Part shown: piece by piece, positions 26,719 to 35,391 of the stretch
How the letters are laid out: each line of letters begins with the position of its first letter
Numbering within the stretch: position 1 is the first letter of the stretch
Origin: Fischerella sp. JS2
GTDB lineage: Bacteria > Cyanobacteriota > Cyanobacteriia > Cyanobacteriales > Nostocaceae
NCBI RefSeq assembly: GCF_032393985.1
Contig: NZ_CP135918.1
Location: forward strand, 5,147,724 to 5,211,723
DNA: 64,000 nt
Reading direction: 5' to 3'
Notes under the pieces: model-generated
Databases searched by the model: none
The model's input: only the letters and a program-made list of their open reading frames with translations
Told to the model about the DNA's origin: nothing
Position numbers and translations under genes: made by a program

Positions 26719-28458
26719 TTAGGATTTTGGGTGCATTAATTTGGCTGGGAAAATAATTCCTTTTCCTCCGAGAAGTTGTGAGTAAATTTTCCCTTGTTTA
26801 TCATGTACGAAGAAATCAGCAACTACACCTGTTTGGGTTTTACTTTTAACTTCACAGGAGACGTAGAAGGGTTGGTTATAGGGTGTTTTGGCAAATTGTT
26901 CGTATTTTTCTTGTTGTCCTGGTAAGCAAATTTCTTGATGATAATGATGTAGCCAAATCCATAAGGGATGGGTACTCAGATCGGTTGTGAATCCATTTAT
27001 CCAATAGGCTGGAAATTGACCTTGTTTGGTTTTGTCGATTTCTTGCCAAAAACATTCGACGGTGATTTTTTCAGGAGTAATATTGATGACTCTTTTGAGT
27101 TGTTGAAAAGCTGGGCCATGAAATAATGCTGATTCTCCTGCTTGATAAAAGTCTTTACCTGTGGTGGTGATGATGTTATCTTCAGTCAAGTTCAGTTTTT
27201 CGTAGATGGGGGCGGGAGGAATATCACGCAGGAGTTTCACTTGGGTACTGAAGTGATATATGGTTTTACTTTCTGGTGTTTTACTCCAGATTTTACATAG
27301 GAAGTTTATTTCGTGATGATCGAGATTTTTGGATGTTTCTTGTAAGTCGAGAATGTATTCATCAGCTAAGGTTTCGTTAAAGGTAATTCCTTTGAAGATG
27401 CGGAAATCTGTGCTACTGAATGCTTTGTATCCTGGATATAATTTTTCACAAACATCGGACATCCATGACACTGCACAGGTTGCTGGTAAAACCGGATTTC
27501 CAGCGATGACATGATCCTGTAAAAAGGGATTGGCTGCAAGTGTCAGTTTACGACGGATGCGATAGGTACGAAGTTCAGAATCTAGAGGCGCAGCAGGTGT
27601 GGGCATGGGGCTGCCGATCACAAGTTGTGTGGTATTGTGATGAGCAGGATGCAGTTCTCTAACTAACATTTGTGTCCCTGCTTCTACTGGAATAATATCG
27701 ATTCCCCGACGCGCAAATTCTTTTTTCAATTCTGCTGTCACCATCCCACTATCCCAACCTCCCCAGTTAATTGCAACAACGTGAGATTGAGGATATTTTT
27801 GTTTGAATAAGTGGGCTGATTTGTTGAGAATCTCGTTAGCGATCGCGTAATCAGATTGTCCGATATTACCGTAAAAACCAGTTACGGAAGAAAACAAAAC
27901 CAAATGTTCTATCTGGCTAGGTTTGACACAAAATAAAATATTTTCTAACCCTTGAACTTTGGCTGTATAAACTTTTTCAAAATCCTGTTCTGTTTTCTTT
28001 TCAATTAATTTATCGGCTAAATTACCAGCACCGTGAATTATGCCTGTAATTTCACCCATGTGTTCAACAGTCGCAGTTATTTTTTGATTCAAAGCTGAAG
28101 TATCAGTGACATCTACGCTAATATATTCAGTTTGTCCACCTGCTTGCTGAATTGCTGCTAATGTTTCTTTAATTTCTCTACTTGATGTCAACTGATTATA
28201 AATCTTTTGTACGCTCATGGGCGTAGGCTTCTCTCCCTTTGAAAGAAGATATTCCATGATGCGTTTTTTTAATGTTGCTTCATCAAAACAATTTTGAGCA
28301 AAATCCGGTTCTGTTTCTAAAAGTTCCGAACGTCCTAGCAAAATAAATTTACAAGGATGCTGTTGTGCTAATTTAATTACACACTTAGCTGTTATTCCCT
28401 TAGCACCACCACTAACAAGAAAAACTGATGTAGGGCGAATTTGAGTTGCTGTAATCAT
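26719..28458 (-). CDS. hglD: HglD: ketoreductase (catalytic half) plus dehydratase
   Basis: A 579-residue protein. Residues 1-265 are the catalytic Rossmann half of a PfaA-type ketoreductase: FLVSGGAKGITAKCVIKLAQ, the Ser and Tyr in SSVTGFYGNIGQSDYAIANE, and NWGGWDSGM. Residues about 300-570 contain hot-dog dehydratase sequence with HxxxGxxxxP as H-VIAGNPVLP near 316. The structural half of the ketoreductase is missing here and is found at the end of HglF; in PfaA both halves are contiguous. The product thus reduces and dehydrates the beta-keto chain. The short gene hglG lies between it and hglF. Confidence 0.9.
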   Translation of the reverse strand: MITATQIRPTSVFLVSGGAKGITAKCVIKLAQQHPCKFILLGRSELLETEPDFAQNCFDEATLKKRIMEYLLSKGEKPTPMSVQKIYNQLTSSREIKETLAAIQQAGGQTEYISVDVTDTSALNQKITATVEHMGEITGIIHGAGNLADKLIEKKTEQDFEKVYTAKVQGLENILFCVKPSQIEHLVLFSSVTGFYGNIGQSDYAIANEILNKSAHLFKQKYPQSHVVAINWGGWDSGMVTAELKKEFARRGIDIIPVEAGTQMLVRELHPAHHNTTQLVIGSPMPTPAAPLDSELRTYRIRRKLTLAANPFLQDHVIAGNPVLPATCAVSWMSDVCEKLYPGYKAFSSTDFRIFKGITFNETLADEYILDLQETSKNLDHHEINFLCKIWSKTPESKTIYHFSTQVKLLRDIPPAPIYEKLNLTEDNIITTTGKDFYQAGESALFHGPAFQQLKRVINITPEKITVECFWQEIDKTKQGQFPAYWINGFTTDLSTHPLWIWLHHYHQEICLPGQQEKYEQFAKTPYNQPFYVSCEVKSKTQTGVVADFFVHDKQGKIYSQLLGGKGIIFPAKLMHPKS

Positions 28459-28621
28459 AACTTATCCTTCCGCAGAGATTAACTAAAAATTATGAATTAT
28501 TACAATTAATTATGAAAATTATTTCTGAAATACTCTCCAATCACAAAACTATTAATACTAATAAAACATCTGTGTTCCATGAGTGTGCATCGGTGTTCGC
28601 ATAACATCAAAACCTTAAATG

Positions 28622-29116
28622 CTAATAGATATGACTAACCGTACTACGCCTATTAACTGGAATTTTTTGAGGTGAAGGTTTAAAAGCGATCGCCATCATT
28701 AAAAACATCACCATCATGATCGCTATGATTATTGGTAAAGGAACAAAACTGTTCTCTTGGAATTGTGAACTTAACTTTGAACTAGAATGAGAATTAGAAT
28801 TTGATTTAAGATTAGAAGATGAACTCAAATGAGAATTAATATCAACCAGCCTAATATCACCAAGGTCTTTTTGATTTGGTGACAATTTTATGAAAGAGTT
28901 ATAATTTTTATAACTATTGGCTTGAATAGATAATTGTGCCTCCAAAGAATTACTGTTATTAAAGTTAATTTTTAATCGATATATTCCTTCTAAATCTGTG
29001 TAGGTAATCACTGAATTACCTGCATATGTTAATAACACTTTAGCCCTACTGATTGGGGCTTGTTTTTTTTGGTCAAGAACACGGCCAAGATAGGTAATTG
29101 TTTGATGCTTGGACAT
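28622..29116 (-). CDS. hglG: HglG: small membrane-anchored protein with a carboxypeptidase-regulatory-like domain
   Basis: A 164-residue protein from the ATG at 29116. A longer frame upstream is only the translation of repeat DNA (GATGAGAGGTATGAG units). Residues about 5-85 form a beta-sandwich of the carboxypeptidase-regulatory type (TYLGRVLDQKKQAPISRAKVLLTY, DLEGIYRLKI). A Ser/Asn-rich linker (about 88-115) leads to one C-terminal helix FVPLPIIIAIMMVMFLMMAIAF, so it may tether the synthase to a membrane. It is named hglG by position. No catalytic function is visible. Confidence 0.75.
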   Translation of the reverse strand: MSKHQTITYLGRVLDQKKQAPISRAKVLLTYAGNSVITYTDLEGIYRLKINFNNSNSLEAQLSIQANSYKNYNSFIKLSPNQKDLGDIRLVDINSHLSSSSNLKSNSNSHSSSKLSSQFQENSFVPLPIIIAIMMVMFLMMAIAFKPSPQKIPVNRRSTVSHIY

Positions 29117-29124
29117 ATCTTCAG

Positions 29125-29285
29125 TCGGAGTGGGAGTGGGGGGAGTGTGAGGAGTAGGGGGAGTGGGGGAGTGTGAGGAGTGGTGGGGAAAGTGTGAGGA
29201 GTAAAAGAAATATTTTATCCTTGTAATTCTCATACCCCTCACACCCCTCATACTCCTCATACCTCTCATACCCCTCACACCCCGT
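29125..29285. repeat. Low-complexity CACACTCCTCATACC tract between hglF and hglG
   Basis: A 160-base run of GGGAGTGTGAGGAGT/CACACCCCTCATACTCC variants separates the hglF stop (29289) and the hglG start (29116). It is of the same purine/pyrimidine family that breaks frames upstream in hglE. Confidence 0.7.
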
Positions 29286-29288
29286 GTC

Positions 29289-30563
29289 TTATCTGTCGGG
29301 TACGCTAACCAAAGTTACTCTTCCCTGGGAACCATAAGCTACTTCGGTAAGATAACGATTGGGGTCGTGAAGTTCAGCAACGATGTGCTGTGCTGATGTT
29401 TCGGCGTTAAAATCAGGACTCAGGTCTATTGCCCGACAATATACATTTGGCCATTCCCAAATCATGGTTTTGGTTAATCCAAATAAACCTGCACCAATCG
29501 CCCCAAAGTTAACTTTGTGTTCTACTCCAAAAGCCCCATCTAAACGTGCTACGGTACAGAAACAACTGCGTCCGTGATTGGCTGCTGCATTGAGAGATTT
29601 TTTCAGGTGTTTCGCTATGAAGAAGACTTGCTTAATAATCGCTTTTTCTTCTGGAAAATAAGCAATCTTACTGTTATCGCTAGCCTGAAAAACGGGGTGA
29701 ATGTGAATAAATGCGCCAACGTTACCGTAATGAGTAGCGATCGCTGCTAGTTGTTGTTGTAGATGTTCCTCGGTTGCATCTTGTAAGGTAACGCGATTCA
29801 CACCTGCTGGTAAGGGCGATTTTTCGGGAACTAGGGATGCAGGTAAGTTTAAAACTACTACTTTCCATCCCCGTTGACTCAGTAATTCTGCAACTTTGGT
29901 AGTAGTGAGGGAACCATCGTCGGTGATTAAAGCGATGTGTCCCTCTGGTATGGGGAATTCCCAAAAGTCGGGTGGAGGCAGAATTTGCAGCTTGGCTGGA
30001 CGACGTTGGACGTTAGGTACTGACTCGTCTAGCTGGTTAACAGATTCATGCTGCTGCTTTTTTTTTTCAGCCCCAGCTAGTTTCTGGAGGTACTCAACAA
30101 TTTGACCGATGGTGCGTAGTTCTGCTAATTCTTCTACATTACTCGGTTTCGGTAGGTCGGGGTATTTTTCTTGTAACGCCCCCATGATTTCTACCCGTTT
30201 GATTGAGTCAATCCCCAAGTCTGCTTCCATGTCCATGTCGAGTTCTAACATCTCGACAGGATAACCTGTTTTTTCGCTAGTAATAGCTAACAGGGTTTCA
30301 GCTAAGTTACTTAAGTCAACTTCTGCTGCGGGAGTTGCTGTTTCGGTAACGCTGATGATTGGTTCGGCGGCGACTGCGACACTTTCGCTAACTGCGGTGG
30401 AGTCGTTGCTGAATTCAGGTACACCAGAGGAGAGGTCGGGGGTGGGGGATAGGGAGGTGGGGGAGTGTGGGGAGTGTGAGAGGTGGGGGAGTGTGAGGGG
30501 TAGGGAGGTAAAAATACTTTCTATGTTATCTCCCTTGTCTTCCTTGTCTTCCTTGTCCTCCAT
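29289..30563 (-). CDS. hglF: HglF: ACP plus structural half of a PfaA-type ketoreductase
   Basis: A 424-residue protein. The ATG at 30563 follows an in-frame TAA eight bases upstream. Residues 1-75 are low-complexity, partly translated repeat (MEDKEDKEDKGDN, SHSPHSP). Residues about 80-155 are an acyl carrier domain with phosphopantetheine Ser120 in LGIDSIKRVE. Residues about 180-424 are the non-catalytic half of a PfaA ketoreductase (EFPIPEGHIALITDDGS, AKHLKKSLNAAANHGRSCF, WPNVYCRAIDLSPDF, GRVTL). The catalytic half is HglD. An almost identical ACP sequence lies just upstream in another frame. Confidence 0.88.
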   Translation of the reverse strand: MEDKEDKEDKGDNIESIFTSLPLTLPHLSHSPHSPTSLSPTPDLSSGVPEFSNDSTAVSESVAVAAEPIISVTETATPAAEVDLSNLAETLLAITSEKTGYPVEMLELDMDMEADLGIDSIKRVEIMGALQEKYPDLPKPSNVEELAELRTIGQIVEYLQKLAGAEKKKQQHESVNQLDESVPNVQRRPAKLQILPPPDFWEFPIPEGHIALITDDGSLTTTKVAELLSQRGWKVVVLNLPASLVPEKSPLPAGVNRVTLQDATEEHLQQQLAAIATHYGNVGAFIHIHPVFQASDNSKIAYFPEEKAIIKQVFFIAKHLKKSLNAAANHGRSCFCTVARLDGAFGVEHKVNFGAIGAGLFGLTKTMIWEWPNVYCRAIDLSPDFNAETSAQHIVAELHDPNRYLTEVAYGSQGRVTLVSVPDR

Positions 30564-30900
30564 GTCCCCTTATCTCCCTTGTCCTCTACTAACGCGGGGG
30601 TAAAAACTAACGATTGTAGATACTGGACGATTTGACCGATGGTACGTAGTTCGGCCAGTTCTTCTACATTACTTGGCTTGGGTAAGTCGGGGTATTTTTC
30701 TTGCAACGCACCCATGATTTCTACTCGTTTGATCGAGTCAATTCCCAAGTCTGCTTCCATGTCCATGTCAAGTTCTAGCATCTCGATGGGATAACCAGTT
30801 TTTTCACTGGTAATGGCTAGCAGAGTTTGATCTAAATCAGATAGATCAATGGTTGGTGCTGGTGTTGCTGGTGGTGTGCTGACAGTCGGTGTCGCAGAGG
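30521..30900 (-). pseudogene. Out-of-frame first ACP module after HglE
   Basis: Reading from about 30900 in the frame one base off from HglE gives TPTVSTPPATPAPTIDLSDL, then a complete ACP (MLELDMDMEADLGIDSIKR, the Ser attachment site) nearly identical to the ACP of HglF, ending with repeat-coded DKGTWRTRKTRKTREIT. It has no start codon before the domain; the first ATG is inside it. It would be the C-terminus of HglE if the frame were restored by one indel within 30900-31015. As it stands HglE ends at 30846 without it. Confidence 0.8.
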
Positions 30901-33900
30901 TTGGGGATTGGGAGGTGGGGAGGTGGGGAGATGGGGAGGTGGGGGAGTGTGGGGAGATGGGGAGGTGGGGAGATGGGGAGTGTGAGGAGTGTGGGAGTGG
31001 GGGAAGATATAGAAGTGTTTTCTTGTGTTGTTTCTTTGACTGGTTTGACTTGTGTTATTTGTGTGACTTCTTTGACTTCTTTGATGATTTTGACTTCTTC
31101 TGGTGTCCCTATTTTCCCATTTGTAGAAATTACTGGTTGAGAAGTTCCACTCTCGTTGATGAGTTGGGAGTATTCTTGCTGGACGAGTTGGAAGAAGTTT
31201 TTGGTGTATTTTACCTGATCTTTGAGATATTGCTCATGAATGCGCAGGGTTTCACCTTGTTGGGCGTGAAACTGCATCATGCTACGGTCTAAGCTTTCGA
31301 TGATGCTTGGTTTCAGCTTGACTGCATCTGCTGAATGTTTGCCATTAGCAAGCAGGGAATTTTGCTGCTGCATCAGTTGGAAAAAGGTTTTGGCATATTC
31401 CACCTGATGACTGAGATAGTGGGAATGAACTTGTAAATTCTCGCTTTGATTTTGTTGAAATTGTGTCAGGACGTATTCTAAACTTTCTAAAACTCTTTGG
31501 TAATTTACAAGTTTGTCTGGGATTTCTGGCAGCATTGGGGATTGGGAGGTGGGGAGAGTGGGAGGGGTGTGAGGGGTGGGGATGGAGGATTGGGAATTAC
31601 CGTTACCGTTGCTTTTTATTTCTTCCCCTTGACCCTTCCCAACTGTGTTTTCTACCAAGTGGAGTTGTTTGCTGTGTCCGTTAGTACCGTTATTACTATT
31701 AGTTTGTGGCAATGCGCTCGCACCAGTGGGAACAGGAGTAGAATGTACAGTTATGGTTGTTTCACTGGGTTGCAATTTCACTGTTTGCCCATTCTGCAAA
31801 GCTTGCTCAAATGCCATTTTCGTTTTGTCTGATACGTAGTTACTACCGCATAATTTCACGTTCAAACCTTTGTTTTTCGGCGCTTCGGTAATTACTGGTG
31901 GCAGTTGGTAGGGGTCGAGGTTTTTTAGAGACATACCCGCAACCCGCAGTTGTACGGCGGCTTCGCGCACAGAACGATCGCTGTTCTTTTGGGCGCTGGG
32001 GTTGAGTGCGATCGCCATATGGGGGCGATCGCCTAATATGTCTTTGATGAGGTTGGTGAGAATGTTTCTGGGGCCAAATTCCACGAAGCAGTAACCACCA
32101 GCCGCGTAGATGTTTTCAATTTCCTGCTTGAATAGTACAGAGTTAGAAAGGTGGGTTTCGAGGGTTTTTTGGATTAATGCTGGTTCTTTGGGATATTCCT
32201 TACCTGTGACGTTGGTGTAAACAGGGATTTGGGGTATTTGGAAGTTAACGTTTTTAATGGCGATCGCAAAGGATTTTTGAGCAAAGGCAATTAACGGTGT
32301 ATGGAATGCTGCGGATACTGGTAGGGAAACGGCTGCATATCCTTGTTTGTGTAATGCATCCCGCACTTGGGTAATGGCATTGGTGGGGCCTGCTAATACG
32401 ACTTGGCGGGGTGAATTAAAGTTAGCGATCGCTACCTGGGGATAATTCCTGATTACAGCTTCTACCTTACTCAGGTCTTCTTTGACCGCCAGCATCGCTC
32501 CTATATCATAATTGGGATCTTGGGGTGCTGCCATTGCTTGTCCCCGTGCTTTCACAAGGAAACAGTAATCTGCATCACTCAACACTCCCGCCGCCCACAA
32601 TGCTGTCAGTTCACCAAAACTGTGTCCAGCAACGAAATCTGCCTTAAATCCAGATTGTTGCAGAATTTTATACATCCCTGCACTCAACATCCCAATTGCA
32701 GGTTGAGCATATTGTGTCCGTTGTAATGCCGCAACTTGGGCATTCTTTTCTGTCTCTTCAAATACGGGATGGGGAAAAACTATCTCAGATAGTGGCTGCA
32801 AGTTATCTTTGCATAATAAGCTATCCATATAGCCATACAGATTCCGCATTTCTGGGAAATTCATGACTAATTCCCGACCCATATTCAAGTATTGCGAACC
32901 CTGCCCGGAAAATAAAGCTACTACTTTTCCGGTTAATTCCATACCAGAAGCACGGTAGTAAACACCTTGGGGATGTTCCCAGGATGTGGCTGTTGGTTTG
33001 TTTTTCAGCAAGTCGATACTAATTTGCAGTAACTTGCAAGCTTCAGCACTATTCTGGGCGACAAAACCAACTCTCGCAGCACCTTGGGGAATTTCTTTGG
33101 TTTTGCAAGCTTCGACCAATTCTACATAATTCTTATTACCCACCTCAGACTGCAATTGAGCTAAAGTTTCCTGACAACTGCTTAATAACTCCTCCGGAGT
33201 TTGAGCAAACAGGACTACTTCACTAGGCGCAGTGTGCAAGCGATAAGCTTGGTTGTGTTCGCCTTCGTATTCTTCCAGAACAACATGGTAGTTTGTACCA
33301 CCAAAGCCAAAGGAACTGACACCCGCCCGTCTTGGCGCTTCCCCTTGTGAGCGAATCCAAGGTCTTGTTTCCGTGTTCAAATAGAAGGGGGAATTCTTGA
33401 TGTTAAGTTTGGGGTTGGGTTCAGTAACGTTTATTGTCGCTGGTAGGATCTTATGATGAAGTGCCAAAGCAGTTTTAATCAAACTTGCTGCACCAGCAGC
33501 CGCTTTTGTATGTCCAATTTGGGATTTGACTGTACCAAGGGCGATGTGATGTCTTTTAGAGTTGTTTTCTGTGAAAAATTCTCGTAAAGATCCGAATTCG
33601 GTCGGATCGCCCGCCATAGTCCCTGTACCGTGGGCTTCAATCAGGGAGACAGTTTCTGGCGTAAAGCCTGCATCTTCGTAGGCGCGGCGCAATGCTTGTA
33701 CCTGTCCTTCCTGGCGAGGGGCGTAAATACTTTTATAACGTCCATCGCTGGATGTACCGATACCCTTAATAACTGCATAAATTTTATCGTTGTCTCGGAC
33801 TGCATCTTCTAAACGTTTGAGGACAACCATACCAATACCTTCACCCAACATCATGCCATCGGATTGGGTATCGAAGGGTCTAACAACGCCGCTAGGAGTT

Positions 33901-34790
33901 ACCGCCGGGGTTTTACTAAAACTGATATAAGCTGTGATTGAGTTATCAGTATCAACGCCGCCAGTCAGCATCATGTCACAACGATGCTCAACTAACTCGC
34001 TAATTGCCATTTTCAGGGCTGCGAAGGAACTAGCACAAGCAGCGTCAACTGTACAATTTATCCCGCCTAAATTCAAACGGTTGGCAATACGTCCGGAAAT
34101 GACGTTCGCTAACATTCCGGGGAAAGCGTTTTCATCCCACTTGACGTAAGCACTTTTGATTTTCTCAATGATTTTTTGGGTATCTTCATCAGATAAGCCA
34201 CTACTTTTGAGGGCTTTCTCCCAAATTGGATATTGTAGACGGGCAGAAAGGGGAATTCCTAATTTTAGGGCTGCTGATCCTAAAATGACGCCAACAGTCT
34301 CACGACTAAATTCCCGGCTTTCGCTGTAGCCAGCATCTTCCATTGCTTGTTTGGCAACTAGCAAGCTCAATAGTTGCGAAACATCTGTAACTTCTAAGAT
34401 ATTTGGCGGAATGCCAAAATCCATTGGGTTAAAATCAACATGGGGGAGAAATCCACCTCTTTTACAATAGGTTTTATCTTCTGGTGTTCTGGGGTTGGGG
34501 TCGTAGTAATCTTCCACACTCCAGTGTGTGGGTGGAATGTCGGTTATACAGTCGAGTTTATTAACTATATTTTGCCAATATTCCCGCAAGTTTCTAGCTT
34601 GGGGAAATAAAGAAGCCATACCAATAATAGCAATAGGATTATGCTGCAATTTTCTGTTTATTTTTTCGATTCCCATAGATTTATCCGACATCCTTTTTTT
34701 GACCTCAAGAAACCTCGTCACTGCCTTTTCACAATTGTTTATCTGTTCTTCCAATTGCGCTAAGGCAATCTCAATTGAATGAGCAGACAT
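30846..34790 (-). CDS. hglE: HglE: KS-AT synthase subunit (C-terminal ACP lost from frame)
   Basis: The main elongation subunit of the heterocyst glycolipid aglycone synthase, 1314 residues in the open frame. A short N-terminal helix region precedes a ketosynthase (about 50-500) with Cys252 in DAACASSFAALK, EAHGTGT and TVKSQIGH. An acyltransferase follows with Ser724 in VAGHSFGE. After about 1090 the chain has two copies of a helical motif, LQVHSHYLSHQVEYAKTFFQLMQQ and LRIHEQYLKDQVKYTKNFFQLVQQ. The last 40 residues (SPPPHLPTLPHLPISPPPH) are a translated purine/pyrimidine tract, and the stop comes before the ACP. The first gene of the synthase series; it starts at 34790. Confidence 0.93.
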   Translation of the reverse strand: MSAHSIEIALAQLEEQINNCEKAVTRFLEVKKRMSDKSMGIEKINRKLQHNPIAIIGMASLFPQARNLREYWQNIVNKLDCITDIPPTHWSVEDYYDPNPRTPEDKTYCKRGGFLPHVDFNPMDFGIPPNILEVTDVSQLLSLLVAKQAMEDAGYSESREFSRETVGVILGSAALKLGIPLSARLQYPIWEKALKSSGLSDEDTQKIIEKIKSAYVKWDENAFPGMLANVISGRIANRLNLGGINCTVDAACASSFAALKMAISELVEHRCDMMLTGGVDTDNSITAYISFSKTPAVTPSGVVRPFDTQSDGMMLGEGIGMVVLKRLEDAVRDNDKIYAVIKGIGTSSDGRYKSIYAPRQEGQVQALRRAYEDAGFTPETVSLIEAHGTGTMAGDPTEFGSLREFFTENNSKRHHIALGTVKSQIGHTKAAAGAASLIKTALALHHKILPATINVTEPNPKLNIKNSPFYLNTETRPWIRSQGEAPRRAGVSSFGFGGTNYHVVLEEYEGEHNQAYRLHTAPSEVVLFAQTPEELLSSCQETLAQLQSEVGNKNYVELVEACKTKEIPQGAARVGFVAQNSAEACKLLQISIDLLKNKPTATSWEHPQGVYYRASGMELTGKVVALFSGQGSQYLNMGRELVMNFPEMRNLYGYMDSLLCKDNLQPLSEIVFPHPVFEETEKNAQVAALQRTQYAQPAIGMLSAGMYKILQQSGFKADFVAGHSFGELTALWAAGVLSDADYCFLVKARGQAMAAPQDPNYDIGAMLAVKEDLSKVEAVIRNYPQVAIANFNSPRQVVLAGPTNAITQVRDALHKQGYAAVSLPVSAAFHTPLIAFAQKSFAIAIKNVNFQIPQIPVYTNVTGKEYPKEPALIQKTLETHLSNSVLFKQEIENIYAAGGYCFVEFGPRNILTNLIKDILGDRPHMAIALNPSAQKNSDRSVREAAVQLRVAGMSLKNLDPYQLPPVITEAPKNKGLNVKLCGSNYVSDKTKMAFEQALQNGQTVKLQPSETTITVHSTPVPTGASALPQTNSNNGTNGHSKQLHLVENTVGKGQGEEIKSNGNGNSQSSIPTPHTPPTLPTSQSPMLPEIPDKLVNYQRVLESLEYVLTQFQQNQSENLQVHSHYLSHQVEYAKTFFQLMQQQNSLLANGKHSADAVKLKPSIIESLDRSMMQFHAQQGETLRIHEQYLKDQVKYTKNFFQLVQQEYSQLINESGTSQPVISTNGKIGTPEEVKIIKEVKEVTQITQVKPVKETTQENTSISSPTPTLLTLPISPPPHLPTLPHLPISPPPHLPIPNLCDTDCQHTTSNTSTNH
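30900..31015. repeat. Purine/pyrimidine repeat tract at the 3' end of hglE
   Basis: About 115 bases of GGAGGTGGGGAGATGGGGAG variants in the HglE linker. This is the only stretch where a change of one base would join HglE to the ACP frame. Such tracts are prone to slippage. Confidence 0.8.
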
Positions 34791-35067
34791 AGAAGATAGA
34801 TTAATTTTTGGTAATGTGGATGATAGAACTGCTACAATTTCTGTAGCGAATTAATGCAGCAGTTATCCTATGCAAAAAAGCTAAATACTTGTATTGACAT
34901 CAGCACCCAATATCAAATGTCACCCTGAGAATTTTGGATTTTGGATTTTGGATTTTGGATTCATATTTTTTGGAATATCAATTCTACAATCACAAATCTA
35001 AAATCTCAAATTGGTTAACTAGATGAAAATAATTTTGCTTGTGTCTGTTGCAATTAGAGCCAAAATA
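34791..35067. promoter_or_regulatory. hglE upstream region with a 17-bp palindrome
   Basis: The 277 bases before the hglE start contain GCTACAATTTCTGTAGC (34831-34847), six-base arms with a five-base spacer, 41 bases from the start codon. Further out (34930-34960) is a run of GGATTTT heptads (GATTTTG repeated). No exact NtcA box (GTA-N8-TAC) was seen. The palindrome is a candidate regulator site for the synthase operon. Confidence 0.5.
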
Positions 35068-35346
35068 TTACACAACGCTCGACTCCTGAGATTGTGGTAA
35101 TAAGTCGATGACGTTGTTGTAACTAGTAAAGTAGTCTTGTAGTGCGTTAGCAGCCTGACCGGTGAACTCTATCCATTCGTAATTATGGAGATTAGGCGAG
35201 ATGCTCTCACACTGGAACAGTGGAAACTTAGGAGTAACTAAGAGGACAGAAACGCTTTTTAATTCTGAGCCAGTTTGATTATCTAGCTTAACTGCGGCAA
35301 TATAGTTGGTGTTAATAATAACGTTCTGAATCTTGATAAATGCCAT
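35068..35346 (-). CDS. Small hypothetical protein
   Basis: A 92-residue soluble protein from the ATG at 35346 (MAFIKIQNVIINTNYIAAVKLDN). Alternating beta pattern: strands IKIQNVIINT, AAVKLDN, VSVLLVTPKFPLF, then WIEFTGQAANALQDYF and an acidic tail. Reads like the small cyanobacterial FIKIQNxIINTxYI family often found as single copies; I have no function to offer. It lies upstream of hglE on the same strand, separated by the 277-base region. A start 15 codons upstream is possible. Confidence 0.65.
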   Translation of the reverse strand: MAFIKIQNVIINTNYIAAVKLDNQTGSELKSVSVLLVTPKFPLFQCESISPNLHNYEWIEFTGQAANALQDYFTSYNNVIDLLPQSQESSVV

Positions 35347-35391
35347 AGCAGTTTCGACTTCCAAGATAATATATTCTATGAATTTTGTCAA

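Noticed and set aside
28215-28250. GCTCATGGGCGTAGGCTTCTCTCCC inside hglD as an inserted repeat
   Set aside because: It resembles the GCTCATAGGCTTCCCG repeat, but the encoded GEKPTPMSV is normal for PfaA-type ketoreductases.
30849-31292. Plus-strand frames rich in Gly/Trp/Arg over the hglE tail
   Set aside because: They are antisense readings of the purine tract and of the HglE coding sequence, without a ribosome site or domain.
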